Below, in pieces: positions 56,901-62,481 of a DNA stretch of 64,000 nucleotides. Origin of the DNA: Acridotheres tristis (Eukaryota; Chordata; Aves; Passeriformes; Sturnidae). The stretch spans positions 1,178,001 through 1,242,000 of the forward strand of contig CM072892.1 of the NCBI GenBank assembly GCA_037013685.1. Direction: 5' to 3'. The position numbers were made by a program, and so were the translations under genes. Under the pieces are notes generated by a model. It was not told the origin of the DNA and did not search any database. It worked only from the letters and a program-made list of their open reading frames with translations. Each line of letters opens with the position of its first letter. The first letter of the stretch is position 1.

Positions 56901-58391
56901 TAAATTAAATTAAATTTATAATAAAATAAAGTAAAATTAAATTAAATTAAATTATATGTAAAAAATGAAGTAAAATAACACAAAATGAAATAAAAATAAA
57001 TAATGTAACATAACAAAGTAAAATAAAATAAAATAAAGTAACATGAAATGAAATGAAATTAAAAATAAAATTAAGTAAAATAAAATAAAGTAAAATAAAA
57101 TGAAGTAAAAGAAAATAAAGTAACATGAAAGGAGATGAAATGAAATGAAATGAAATGAAATAACAGAATTCTCTCAAGGCCCAGCAGCGATCCCAGATCC
57201 CGGGGATCCCCCAGGCTGATCCCGGGAATCCCCCCAGCCCGTCCCAGACCCCGGGAATCCCCCAGGCTGATCCCGGGGATCCCCCAGCCCATCCCAGACC
57301 CCGGGAATCCCCCAGGCTGATCCCGGGGATCCCCCAGCCCATCCCAGACCCCGGGAATCCCCCCAGGCTGATCCCGGGAATCCCCCAGCCCATCCCAGAT
57401 CCCGGGAATCTCCCCAGGCTGATCCCGGGAATCCCCCAGCCCATCCCAGACCCCGGGAATCCCCCAGGCTGATCCCAGATCCCAGGAGTCTCTCCAGGCT
57501 GATCTCAGGAATCTCCCCAGCCCATTCCCAGATACTGGGAATCCCCTCAGGCTGATCCCAGATCCCGAGAGTCTCCCCAGGCTGATCCCAGGAGTCTGCC
57601 CAGCCCAGCCCATCCCAGACCCTGGGAATCCCCCCAGGCTGATCTCAGGAATCTCCACATCCCATTCCCAGACCCCAGGAATCCCTGCAGCCCATCCCAG
57701 ATCCTGGGAATCTCCCCAAGCTGATTCCCAGATCTCAGGAATCTACTCAGTCCATCCCAGATCCCAGGAATCTCCCCAGGCTGATTCAGGGAATCCCCCA
57801 GCCCATCCCAGACCCCGGGAATCCCCCAGGCTGATCCCAGACCCCGGGAACCCCCCAGCCCATCCCAGACCCCGGGAATCCCCCAGCCCATCCCAGACCC
57901 CGGGAACCCCCCAGGCTGATCCCAGACCCCGGGAATCCCCCAGCCCATCCCAGACCCCGGGAATCCCCAGGCTGATCCCGGGGATCCCCCAGCCCATTCC
58001 CAGACCCCGGGAATCCCCAGGCTGATCTCGGGGATCCCCCAGCCCATCCCAGACCCCGGGAATCCCCCAGGCTGATCTCGGGGATCCCCCAGCCCATCCC
58101 AGACCCCGGGAATCCCCAGGCTGATCCTGGGGATCCCCCAGCCCATTCCCAGACCCCGGGAATCCCCCAGGCTGATCTCGGGGATCCCCCAGCCCATCCC
58201 AGACCCCGGGAACGCCCCCGGCCGTTCCCACCGCGGTCTCACCTGGCGGATGCCCAGGCGATAGGCCAGGATCCGATCCACGGCGCTGGGATTCATCTGC
58301 GTCCACTGCAGGCTGTAGGAATAAACCCGCGGGCGGTTCTGCCACAGCGGGTTGTACGTGTCGTAATAGAACTCGGGGGCGTAGGCTTTTC
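20899..58391 (-). CDS. MDGA2: MDGA2-type GPI-anchored IgSF/MAM protein, C-terminal part (8 exons)
   Basis: Spliced minus-strand gene; coding pieces are 58391-58243, 47996-47819, 43535-43515, 37225-37070, 33108-32950, 29816-29686, 21563-21458 and 20987-20899, total 989 nt (about 328 residues plus TGA). Every border is GT-AG and all phases match (0,1,1,1,1,0,1). The order is FN3-like region, short linker, MAM domain with four cysteines, GPI-attachment tail. From memory of the family, the sequence follows human MDGA2 closely (for example [18 protein letters not shown] and [17 protein letters not shown]) and is clearly different from MDGA1. Known family role: an outer-leaflet neuronal glycoprotein that binds neuroligins and restrains synapse formation. 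The start codon, signal peptide and six Ig domains lie beyond position 64000. An MDGA2-like paralogue is the main alternative, because the setting is compact and the C-terminus has diverged. Confidence 0.9.
20988..21457 (-). other. Last intron (470 bp)
   Basis: Short GT-AG intron between the end-of-MAM exon and the GPI-signal exon. I see no repeat family in it. It holds moderately GC-rich unique-looking sequence and a normal pyrimidine tract before the acceptor. Confidence 0.7.
21458..21563 (-). CDS. MDGA2: MDGA2 exon: end of MAM domain
   Basis: Exon of 106 nt: 35 codons plus 1 nt, [20 protein letters not shown] then [15 protein letters not shown]. The donor is CAACA/gtgagtg. The acceptor AG is preceded on the transcript strand by a few bases and then an uninterrupted 26-nt T homopolymer. 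It holds the fourth MAM cysteine (EGEC) and the GDIAIDDVS strand that closes MAM domains. After EGEC the sequence diverges from the human protein as recalled. The split codon A+AT encodes Asn at the junction with the last exon. Confidence 0.95.
21569..21594. repeat. A26 homopolymer forming an exon pyrimidine tract
   Basis: 26 consecutive A on the plus strand, thus U26 in the transcript, ending only a few bases before the CAG acceptor of the 21458-21563 exon. Confidence 0.9.
22310..23590. repeat. 50-bp minisatellite with higher-order repeats
   Basis: About 25 copies of a unit like ttttggggtggaaaaactaa-ttcagtgggattgg-aatgttctacagacac. Variants recur in blocks: 22801-23090 is repeated at about 23240-23583, and 22501-22545 recurs at about 23094. 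This indicates multi-unit duplication. Confidence 0.9.
23735..25310. repeat. About 175-bp tandem repeat, about 9 copies
   Basis: The unit contains caatggaattaaagctttaa, cccagagattcctgctacctg, gaggaatgtgttgaaggact and ccatggaaacacaggagcca. The period is 170-180 bp with small indels. It begins about 150 bp after the 50-bp array. Confidence 0.9.
26450..26600 (+). mobile_element. CR1 LINE, 3' end fragment
   Basis: tggaagtgtccaaggccagc, then catacccatggcaggggtgg, aatccttcccatccccaaat and ctgggattctctgattt. Confidence 0.8.
28105..28495 (-). mobile_element. CR1 LINE, 3' part
   Basis: cacctcccactgtcccaatg, a short duplicated ccaatgtccaacc, ggcactgccagggatccagg, and caggggatcattcccagctc at the 5' side. 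About 390 bp. Confidence 0.85.
28715..29135 (+). mobile_element. CR1 3' end split by a tandem array
   Basis: CR1 body ttggacattggggcttggag to gggaggtgtctctgccatgg, then the GGGAT-type array, then the CR1 terminus aggtcacttcaaacccaaac. Confidence 0.82.
28780..29095. repeat. GGGATGGGATTCAGT array inside CR1
   Basis: Starts as gatgg repeats and becomes a 15-bp unit, gggatgggattcagt or gggatgggatccaat. CR1 3' sequence flanks both sides (gacagtgggaggtgtctctg before, aggtcacttcaaacccaaac after), so the array expanded within the CR1 3' end. Confidence 0.9.
29686..29816 (-). CDS. MDGA2: MDGA2 exon: MAM domain beta-strands
   Basis: Exon of 131 nt: 2 nt finishing Gly plus 43 codons, [19 protein letters not shown] to NINPPTSFQ. 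The acceptor is ctgttttgcag and the donor CAG/gtaagg. The [14 protein letters not shown] segment is the conserved MAM motif (W-x-x-x-G-x-x-G-x-x-W). Compared with my memory of human MDGA2 there are several substitutions (T to A in GQT-IEN, R to H before WN, and YPI to NPP), more than in the neighbouring MAM exons. The upstream intron has a poly(T)-poly(A) run at about 29886-29906. Confidence 0.94.
30730..30875 (+). mobile_element. CR1 LINE, 3' end fragment
   Basis: ccaaggccaggctggacagg, gaggtgcccctgcccatgga and gaggtccctccccacccaaa, with ctgggattccgggattctgt. Confidence 0.85.
31835..32625. repeat. About 130-bp tandem repeat, about 6 copies
   Basis: The unit includes gagcaaattttccatgattt, ttcctgaggaatgctgctgc and ctgattctgtcaggaattcc, spaced 128-140 bp apart. 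It lies 330 bp downstream (in transcript direction) of the 32950-33108 exon. Confidence 0.88.
32950..33108 (-). CDS. MDGA2: MDGA2 exon: middle of MAM domain
   Basis: Exon of 159 nt: 2 nt finishing Gly, 52 codons from [20 protein letters not shown] to YYHMYGQHI, and 1 nt. The acceptor is ggattttcccag and the donor ATAG/gtgaga. It contains the third MAM cysteine in [13 protein letters not shown]. The exon's own 3' splice site is the founder of the tandem array that begins at its upstream edge (33109-35310), so dozens of near-copies of the acceptor lie directly 5' of the true one. The true junction is the only copy followed by an open MAM reading frame. Confidence 0.95.
   Translation of the reverse strand, partial: VFTCTSRRPGPGWRGRRPDWSVPFSASLPKIPTEPPTQPTASASTTTCMDST
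33109..35310 (-). repeat. About 59-bp minisatellite derived from a MDGA2 splice acceptor
   Basis: Roughly 35 tandem copies. On the transcript strand each carries a pyrimidine-rich run such as gatttccccttggattttcc followed by CAG and GTTTT, the same junction as the adjoining exon. Seven copies also contain the exon's first bases with the ATGTACAT core: 33771-33792, 34172-34196, 34301-34325, 34759-34784, 34998-35023, 35179-35203 and 35254-35279. Units vary by point changes and small indels. The array abuts the true acceptor, so it arose by tandem duplication of the intron-exon border. Confidence 0.9.
36140..36530 (+). mobile_element. CR1 LINE, 3' part
   Basis: ctaaaggggctccaggagag, gggacaggacacagggaatg, attgccagatttgctgtggc and tttggtcccttcccacccaa, ending gtctgggattctgga. 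Confidence 0.88.
36725..36995 (+). mobile_element. CR1 LINE, 3' part
   Basis: gggctggggacaagggatgg to gggattccatgacc, a second copy only 200 bp from the previous one in the same orientation. It ends about 75 bp from the donor of a MAM exon. Confidence 0.87.
37070..37225 (-). CDS. MDGA2: MDGA2 exon: start of MAM domain
   Basis: Exon of 156 nt: 2 nt finishing the Arg codon, 51 codons from [20 protein letters not shown] to DRSGSKE, and 1 nt. The acceptor is tctggcag and the donor GAGG/gtaagag. It carries the first two MAM cysteines (FHC and NIC) and the MAM signature [14 protein letters not shown] followed by FDWTKQ. The string [11 protein letters not shown] is typical of MDGA2; MDGA1 has a different sequence here. 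CpG content is high relative to the flanking intron. A second CR1 copy ends about 75 nt beyond the donor side. Confidence 0.95.
37330..37450. repeat. CCAA/AAAC microsatellite
   Basis: ccaaccaacc changes into (aaac)n and then mixed A/C runs over about 120 bp, about 110 bp upstream of a MAM exon acceptor on the transcript strand. Confidence 0.9.
38690..39275 (+). mobile_element. CR1 LINE with internal minisatellite
   Basis: The most complete copy: gggatcagcagggacaggat, aaaggctgagggagctgggg, ctgctcagcctggagagggg, the ccctgggtgt array, then gggatggccctgctggagca and a gtcccttccagcctgaccca terminus. Confidence 0.82.
38878..39005. repeat. CCCTGGGTGTCTGT minisatellite inside CR1
   Basis: Short units (ccctgggtgt, ccctggctgtctgt) over about 125 bp interrupt a CR1 copy between a gagaggggcc segment and the aggggcagagcagggcccag segment. 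Confidence 0.85.
39510..39700 (+). mobile_element. CR1 LINE, 3' end
   Basis: gaaggaattcctggctgggc, tccaaggccaggttggacac and tctctcccaacccaaaccat, with terminal ccatgattttgtgattccatgg. Confidence 0.88.
39775..40030 (+). mobile_element. CR1 LINE, 3' end
   Basis: gaatggctcccagtgccaga, aattgccagatttgctgtgg and gaggtgtccctgccatggca, ending at accagtccctgatcc. Tandem with the preceding copy. Confidence 0.88.
41380..42010 (+). mobile_element. CR1 LINE carrying a 31-bp array
   Basis: ggagaggctgagggagctgg, the array, cttgtggctctgcacaactc and ggcacttggggccatggggc. Same subfamily and same array position as 12520-13120; the 3' terminus is lost. Confidence 0.85.
41409..41725. repeat. 31-bp minisatellite inside CR1 (10 copies)
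   Basis: Same 31-bp unit as 12529-12745, about 10 copies with one single-base insertion (gggga) near 41601. It is flanked by gaggctgagggagctgggaa on the left and the same CR1 segment on the right. Confidence 0.95.
43030..43235 (+). mobile_element. CR1 LINE fragment
   Basis: gaggctccaggagagctgga, gacaggacacagggaatggc and gtgggaggtgtccctgccct. Deleted internally relative to other copies; lies about 280 bp from the micro-exon. Confidence 0.82.
43515..43535 (-). CDS. MDGA2: MDGA2 21-nt micro-exon (linker between FN3 and MAM)
   Basis: Micro-exon read on the minus strand as CT CCG GTG AAT CCA CAT CTC C, preceded by a tccag acceptor and followed by the perfect donor gtaagt. It takes G from the previous exon to make GCT (Ala) and gives C to the next exon to make CGA (Arg), producing [13 protein letters not shown]. 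That is exactly the FN3-MAM linker I recall for MDGA2. It is too short for ORF scanning and was found by looking for the missing residues between the flanking exons. Skipping it would remove seven residues without changing frame. Confidence 0.9.
44410..45360. repeat. A/C-rich, T-poor minisatellite
   Basis: About 950 bp built from acaaccaggaaaaaacccca-like units of roughly 20-23 bp with variable A runs. Thymine is almost absent on the plus strand, so the transcript strand is U/G-rich with repeated UUUUGGGG. The 411-codon lysine-rich plus ORF and the 318-codon minus ORF are open only because the unit has no stops. Confidence 0.9.
45860..46035 (+). mobile_element. CR1 LINE, 3' end
   Basis: gatttgctgtggctgcccct, tggaagtgtccaaggccagg and aaggtttttccaacccaaac, ending gatgattccatgg. 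Confidence 0.86.
46279..47716. repeat. 582-bp tandem repeat, about 2.5 copies
   Basis: Copies start at 46279, 46861 and 47443 with tgtagtggttttggtttgcc; the spacing is exactly 582 bp. The third is truncated at about 47716, about 100 bp from an exon donor. The copies differ at only a few sites, for example aggagtg, aggcgtg and aggtgtg. A unit can be framed with TG at the start and CA at the end and contains AATAAA, so tandem LTRs are one possibility. No retroviral coding sequence is present. Confidence 0.9.
47819..47996 (-). CDS. MDGA2: MDGA2 exon: second half of FN3-like domain
   Basis: Exon of 178 nt (59 codons plus 1 nt), from [19 protein letters not shown] to [13 protein letters not shown]. 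The acceptor is gggttccag, preceded by a T-rich tract, and the donor is AGCG/gtgagga. It joins in phase 0 to the preceding exon ([10 protein letters not shown]) and in phase 1 to the 21-nt exon. It contains one N-glycosylation sequon, NLT. It completes the FN3-like fold with the typical YEVRLTP strand. A 582-bp tandem repeat ends about 100 nt beyond the donor. A 199-codon plus-strand ORF over this exon is an antisense shadow. Confidence 0.94.
49480..49765. repeat. AT-rich simple repeat
   Basis: Irregular aaatatataa and (aataaatat)n words, nearly G/C-free over about 280 bp. Confidence 0.85.
51175..51480 (-). mobile_element. CR1 LINE, 3' end
   Basis: Terminus gcagagaatcatggaatatc, then gggatcccaaggatcatcca, cccctggccctgcacagacc and gtgtccctgtcccagggaac. 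It faces the plus-strand copy at 51655. Confidence 0.85.
51655..52275 (+). mobile_element. CR1 LINE with internal 62-bp array
   Basis: caaaatgtcctgaggggagt, the array, gggtgggatgagcactggaa, gagggtctgtgcagggcccg and ctggatgatctttgggatcc, with terminus ggatattccatgattccctg. Confidence 0.85.
51710..52090. repeat. 62-bp minisatellite inside CR1
   Basis: Six copies of gaggaaatccagatgtgcca followed by agggaggtttgggatgga and ttcagggaaaggttcctccc. The unit is a CR1 segment (the part ahead of the gggtgggatgagcactggaa segment). Longest ORFs here (359 codons plus, 138 minus) are repeat artefacts. Confidence 0.9.
52537..53135 (+). repeat. Inverted duplication, arm 1 (about 600 bp)
   Basis: The reverse complement matches 61882-62481 almost throughout. 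The 88-codon open frame at 52691-52957 (minus) is identical in translation to that at 62062-62328 (plus). I noticed only a few single-base and homopolymer-length differences. The element includes a CR1-like edge (ggaatggcctcaa) and an aataaacctggctcagg word. Confidence 0.93.
53080..53350 (+). mobile_element. CR1 LINE, 3' end
   Basis: tgccaggacaaggggaatgg, aattcccagatttgctgtgg and gtgtccctgccatggcaggg, ending gggattctgggattc. Its 5' part overlaps the edge of the inverted duplication arm. Confidence 0.85.
53925..54010 (-). mobile_element. CR1 fragment
   Basis: ctcctggatccttctcctct followed by ccgggggaacattcccagct matches the internal block of the minus-strand copies. Confidence 0.65.
55040..55120 (+). 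mobile_element. Short CR1 fragment
   Basis: gaatattgggaagaaattcc then tggctgagaaggtgaggaga. Confidence 0.55.
55480..56045. repeat. 48/75-bp composite tandem repeat
   Basis: About ten units of taaaattaaggatttgtttt followed by ccaagctcatcccgagcaca or just ccaagcacaaatccc. Two unit lengths alternate because some copies lack the agctcatcc part. Confidence 0.85.
56380..57170. repeat. (AAAAT)n-derived simple-repeat block
   Basis: Starts as perfect aaaat/aaaataaaat repeats (56385-56470) and degenerates into about 700 bp of A/T with scattered G. It stops abruptly at 57170, where a GC-rich minisatellite begins. Confidence 0.9.
57175..58210. repeat. GC-rich 50-bp minisatellite next to FN3 exon donor
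   Basis: About 20 copies of a unit alternating gggaatcccccaggctgat and gggatcccccagcccatccc. On the transcript strand it is rich in GGG/GGGG runs. It ends about 30 bp from the donor of the 58243-58391 exon. Long ORFs of about 240-250 codons across it are repeat artefacts. Confidence 0.9.
58243..58391 (-). CDS. MDGA2: MDGA2 exon: first half of FN3-like domain
   Basis: Internal exon of 149 nt: 2 nt finishing a split glycine codon, then 49 codons from [16 protein letters not shown] to [10 protein letters not shown]. The acceptor is cccgcag and the donor CAG/gtgaga. It includes [17 protein letters not shown], the core of the FN3-like module between Ig6 and MAM in MDGA proteins; human MDGA2 has nearly the same string. 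The exon is CpG-rich compared with its flanks. It sits between two minisatellites, one starting about 40 nt upstream of the acceptor and one ending about 30 nt downstream of the donor. The next upstream exon (end of Ig6) is not in the window. Confidence 0.93.
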
Positions 58392-58394
58392 CTG

Positions 58395-58985
58395 CGGGAA
58401 AACCGTGGGATTAGGGACACTGGAAAGCAGGGAATGGCCAGGCAGCCAGGGGGTAACTCAGCCAAACATCGGGGAAAGGATGGGATTAGGGAAACTGGAA
58501 TTTAGGGAATGGCCAGGCAGCCTGTGAATAACTCAGCCAACCATTGGGAAAAGGATGGAATCAGGGAAACTGGAATTCAGGGAATAGCCAGGCAGTCAGG
58601 GAGTAACTCAGCCATTGGGAAAAGGATGGGATTAGGGAAACTGGAAATCAGGGAATGGCCAGGCAGCCTGTGAATAACTCAGCCAGCCATCAGGAAAATG
58701 ATGGGATTAGGGAAAATGGAATTTAGGGAATGGCTGGGCAGCCAGGGAGTAACTCAGCCAACCACTGGGAAAAGGATGGGATTAGGGAAACTGGAAATCA
58801 GGGAATAACCGGGCAGTCAGGGAGCAACTCAGCCAACCATCAGGAAAAGGATGGAATCAGGGAAACTGGAATTTAGGGAATGGCCAGGCAGCCTGTGAAT
58901 AACTCAGTCAGCCATAAGGAAAAGGATGGAATCAGGGAAATTGGAATTTAGGGAATGGCCAGGCAGCCAGGGGGTAACTCAGTCA
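58395..58985. repeat. 75-bp minisatellite directly upstream of FN3 exon acceptor
   Basis: About 8 copies containing ggaatggccaggcagcc, starting at about 58431, 58506, 58581, 58652, 58727, 58801, 58877 and 58955. On the transcript strand the unit includes a pyrimidine-rich piece ending ttttccca, parallel to the real ttttcccgcag acceptor. The first unit merges with the functional 3' splice region. Confidence 0.85.
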
Positions 58986-59084
58986 GACAAGAGTTCAGCC
59001 TTCCATCGGGAAAAGGATGGAAAACACATGGAAATCACTGGGAGATGACTTCAGCTGGGAATTCCCAGATCCAAGGTTCCAAGT

Positions 59085-59385
59085 GCAGCCACCCCTCATT
59101 CCTAAAATCCAAGGGTTGTGATCCAACTGCAGCCACTCCTCATTCCCAGGATCCAAGGATGGAGATCCAACTGGAGCCATCCCTCATTTCCAGGATCCAA
59201 GGGTTGAGATCAAACACCTCATTCCCAGAATCCAAGGCCTTGAGAGCCAGTCCCTCATTCTCAGGATTCAAGGGTTGAGATCCAACCCCTCATTCCCAGG
59301 ATCCAAAGGTTGAGATCCAGCCCCTCATTCCCAGATCCAAGGGTTGAGATCCAACCCCTGATTTCCAGGATCCAAAGGTTAAGCT
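59085..59385. repeat. About 35-bp minisatellite
   Basis: Degenerate copies of ggatccaagggttgagatcc followed by aacccctcattccca. About 8 units, with variation in length. Confidence 0.75.
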
Positions 59386-60034
59386 CCAGCTCCACCCATC
59401 CCTCTCCTGCTGTTTGGAGTGGTTTTGTTCACTATCTTCTTCCAGAACCACATTTTAGGATTATTTTCCTCCATCCACGTTTTTTAAGGGCTCATGGTCG
59501 TGCTTTGCCTTTATCGTTATTTCCCTCCTCCAAAATGGGATGGAAGAGGAAAAATTCCTGGATCCAATGGCAAAGACAGGTTGGAATCTCTGCACTGCTG
59601 CCAAAACAGAGCCCCAAGCCCTCCTAAGCTACACCAGGAAATTCCAGGATGGGCACCAATGACGGGAAATGCCATCCCAGAGCTGGGAATAGGATTTGGA
59701 TATTCCCAGTGGCTGCTGCTGCCTCCATCCCATCTTTCTCCTCCACATTCCCAAGTGGAAAGGCTCTGGAGTTGTCCTGAAGCTCCTGGAGAGGTGCCTG
59801 ATCCTACAGGGCATCGTTCAGGTGTGGTTTGGACAAGGCAGGACAAGGGAATGTCCCAGGGAATTGGGGAAATGAGGGGAGCACCAGCACAGGCAAGACT
59901 TCATCCTTCATAAATGTGGGGAAAAACTAAGGATGAGTTCCCAAAGAGAGGACAAAACATTCCAAAACATTCCTGAATCCACTAAATCTGGGTTCATGTT
60001 GACTTAAATCCATGGAGAGGCTTTGCCAAGGGAT

Positions 60035-60160
60035 GGGGTGGATATTCCAACCCTGGAATTGTCCAAAGCCAGGTTGGACTTGGAGCAACCAGATTTCATT
60101 AACAATGTCCCTTCCCGTGGCCTCTTCCAGCCAAACCATTCCATAATTCCGAGACATTTC
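60035..60160 (+). mobile_element. CR1 LINE, 3' end fragment
   Basis: ccctggaattgtccaaagcc, aggttggacttggagcaacc and cttccagccaaaccattcca, ending taattcc. Confidence 0.78.
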
Positions 60161-61664
60161 ATGGAGCAGATCCATCCTTGTCCCATCCATAAGAAATGAG
60201 ACAGGGGCAAACCCAATCCAGGGTGAGCTGTGCTCCATTTTGCCACTGAAAATACCCCAAAATCAGGGAAAACCTGGAAAACCAAAATATTTCCATGTGT
60301 TCCCTTCCTGGAAAGCTCCAAAAGATGCTTTTCATTAGAGAAAAACCAAAGCAGGAGGAGGATTTTCCACTTCCTGAAGTTTTTACTTTCATTTGTACTT
60401 CTGCAGGGATTTGGCAGAGGGAATAATTGGGAAAGGGCTGGAAAAACTCTGGAAAACACAGCCTGCCTGTCCCATGGAATATGGGAGGGGTATGGAATCA
60501 TTACTGCCCCACCTTAATTAGGATTTTAGGAGTTTGTGACAAACCAAACACAGAATTTAGGGATTTTCTGCTCAAAACTATCCCTGATCCAGGTGGAAAT
60601 AGAGAGGGATGAGAAGCATTTCAAATTCCAAATTGGACAACTTCCATCAGCAGAAAAGCAGTGAGAAGAGGAGGGAAGAAATGCCTTTTAAAAACCCCCA
60701 AAATGCAAAGGAACAAAGCTAAAATCCCGGGAATAAACACCAACGTGGCACTTACTGAACCAGCTTTTGTCTCCAACCACGCTTTTCTTTTCCAAGGATA
60801 AAAAAAACCCCCCTTTTAGCCAAGATATTTTTTCCCAATTTCCTGGAGAAGGAGCACCTGCAATTAGCCCAGAGTGGAGGAACAAACAACAATATTCCAA
60901 GGGGAGGGAGCAAAGCAAAACCTCTGCTGGAAAAAAAAAAGGGGCTGTAGTGGGAATAAAAAGGGAGCAGCGGTCGAGACGATTTGTTTTCCTCGTTCCT
61001 GAGAAGTGGGAATAATGGGAAAAGCTCATGCTGGATGCAAATTATCCTCTTCCCACTCCCAGTGGTGTTGGATATAATGGGATCTCTGGAGGGGGACTGA
61101 GAGGAGCCATAATGAGCCACTTGTCACAAGAGGGACACTTGAACAACACGGGCACCTTTGGGGGAATAATGAGGAGCCCTGAAGAGCTGCATTATCCCAA
61201 ATCCCTGTGAAAACAGCCCTGGGAATGGAGAGGCTGGAAATTCAACAGCACAACACTGAGAGCCTCCCCTGCAAAATTCGGGAAGCAGGGCTGGGGTTTG
61301 GAGTGCAGGGAAAGCAGAGGTGGCTTCAGGAAGTGTCCCCAAATGTCCCTTGTCCCCAAAGCCCTTGGCTCTGGATCTTTGGGACAGGAGGGACCTGGAG
61401 CTCCTGGATATGATCCAGGGGAGGGATGAGAGGATGTTGGTTGTTGGTTTTCTCTGAGGTTTCTCCAGAGTTTTTAATGGAAGCAGAAGTTGGGTTGTGT
61501 CACTTGGAAGTTCAGCTCGTGGTGGGGAGCCTGGAGGTTGGGAATATTTGGATTTTGGGCTGGGAAGATCATTTTTAGCTGGGATGATGGGAATGTGGGA
61601 GGTTTCTGGGATCTCAGCTCTTCCTGGGCTTGCCACCTCAAAGCCCAGCTGGCCCAGAGTCTGT

Positions 61665-61780
61665 GGAGTTTTCATCCCTGGGGATCCTGTGCCCAGCTCT
61701 GGGATCAGCAGGGACAGGATCGGGGCCACCACATCCTGTACCAGTGTAAGGTCAAGCATGGGAGGGAATCACTGTGGTGC
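61665..61780 (+). mobile_element. CR1 internal fragment
   Basis: ctctgggatcagcagggaca and ggatcggggccaccacatcc match the internal block of the copy at 38690. Confidence 0.65.
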
Positions 61781-61881
61781 TGAATTAGAGAAACCAAAAA
61801 AATGGAAAAGTCACTTCAGCTGCTCCATCCCAAGCTCCACTGGGATCTAAAAGCTGGAGAAATGTCCTGAGCAGGAGCGGA

Positions 61882-62481
61882 TTGAGGCCATTCCCCTTGT
61901 CCTGGCACTCCGGGCCTTTATCCAAAGTCCCTCTCTCTGTCCCTGGGTTTGAAGTTGTTCCAAGCAAGGAAACAACATCCCCCCCCTCCCAGCTCTGCAA
62001 TCCCCCAAATTCCCATTTATTTACCAAACAGACCCAAGTGTCCTAACCCAGAACTTCCAGGATGGTTGATTATCATCCCTTGGGATGGCAATCCAGGAGG
62101 CAGAGCTTCCTAGCCCGATTCTCCAGCTCTCAGCAGATCTTGGTGCTGCAGTTTGATTTCACTCTGATGAAAAGGATCCCTCTCTCCGTGCCCATTTCCC
62201 AGCCCACCTCCAATCCCGGAGCTGCTTTCCACATTTCAGGAGGATTTCATTGTTGGCTCCGTGGTTTCCTCAGCCCAGCTTTCCCTGAAGTGTTCCCATC
62301 CCTTCCACCTTCACATGTCAGACAATAAACCTGGCTCAGGACGGGCTGTTCCTGCCACCTGACTCACTCAGCTGCCCATTTGTAGCCCATAAAAACTGCA
62401 TCTGTAAAAAAAAATATCTGCATCCTTGGGTTCCACATTCCTTATTCCTTAAAATTTGGGAATTTTAGTTTGAAAATCAAA
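61882..62481 (-). repeat. Inverted duplication, arm 2 (about 600 bp)
   Basis: Partner of 52537-53135 in opposite orientation, about 8.7 kb away, with the 58-kb FN3 exon between the arms. Homology starts at ttgaggccattcc and fades after gggaattttagttt. It could be a dispersed repeat family inserted twice or one inverted duplication event. Confidence 0.93.

Larger units (their letters stand above)
47997..58242 (-). other. Intron between the two FN3 exons (about 10.2 kb)
   Basis: Contains an AT-rich simple repeat (49480-49765), CR1 copies with an internal 62-bp array, one arm of the 600-bp inverted duplication, a 48/75-bp array (55480-56045), an (AAAAT)n block and a GC-rich 50-bp array up to the exon. 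The stretches 48020-49470, 49770-51170, 52280-52530, 53360-53920 and 54010-55470 hold no gene that I can see. A GC-richer patch at 53575-53665 includes an ATAAAAG word. Confidence 0.6.

Noticed and set aside
20899..58391. Assignment to MDGA1
   Set aside because: The residues I recall for MDGA1 in the FN3 and MAM regions (for example SPEFYFDTPNP and YYMFIETSRPRE) do not match; the MDGA2 equivalents do.
57547..58465. 249- and 240-codon minus-strand ORFs overlapping a real exon
   Set aside because: They read the GC-rich minisatellite; only 58243-58391 has splice sites and MDGA2 similarity.
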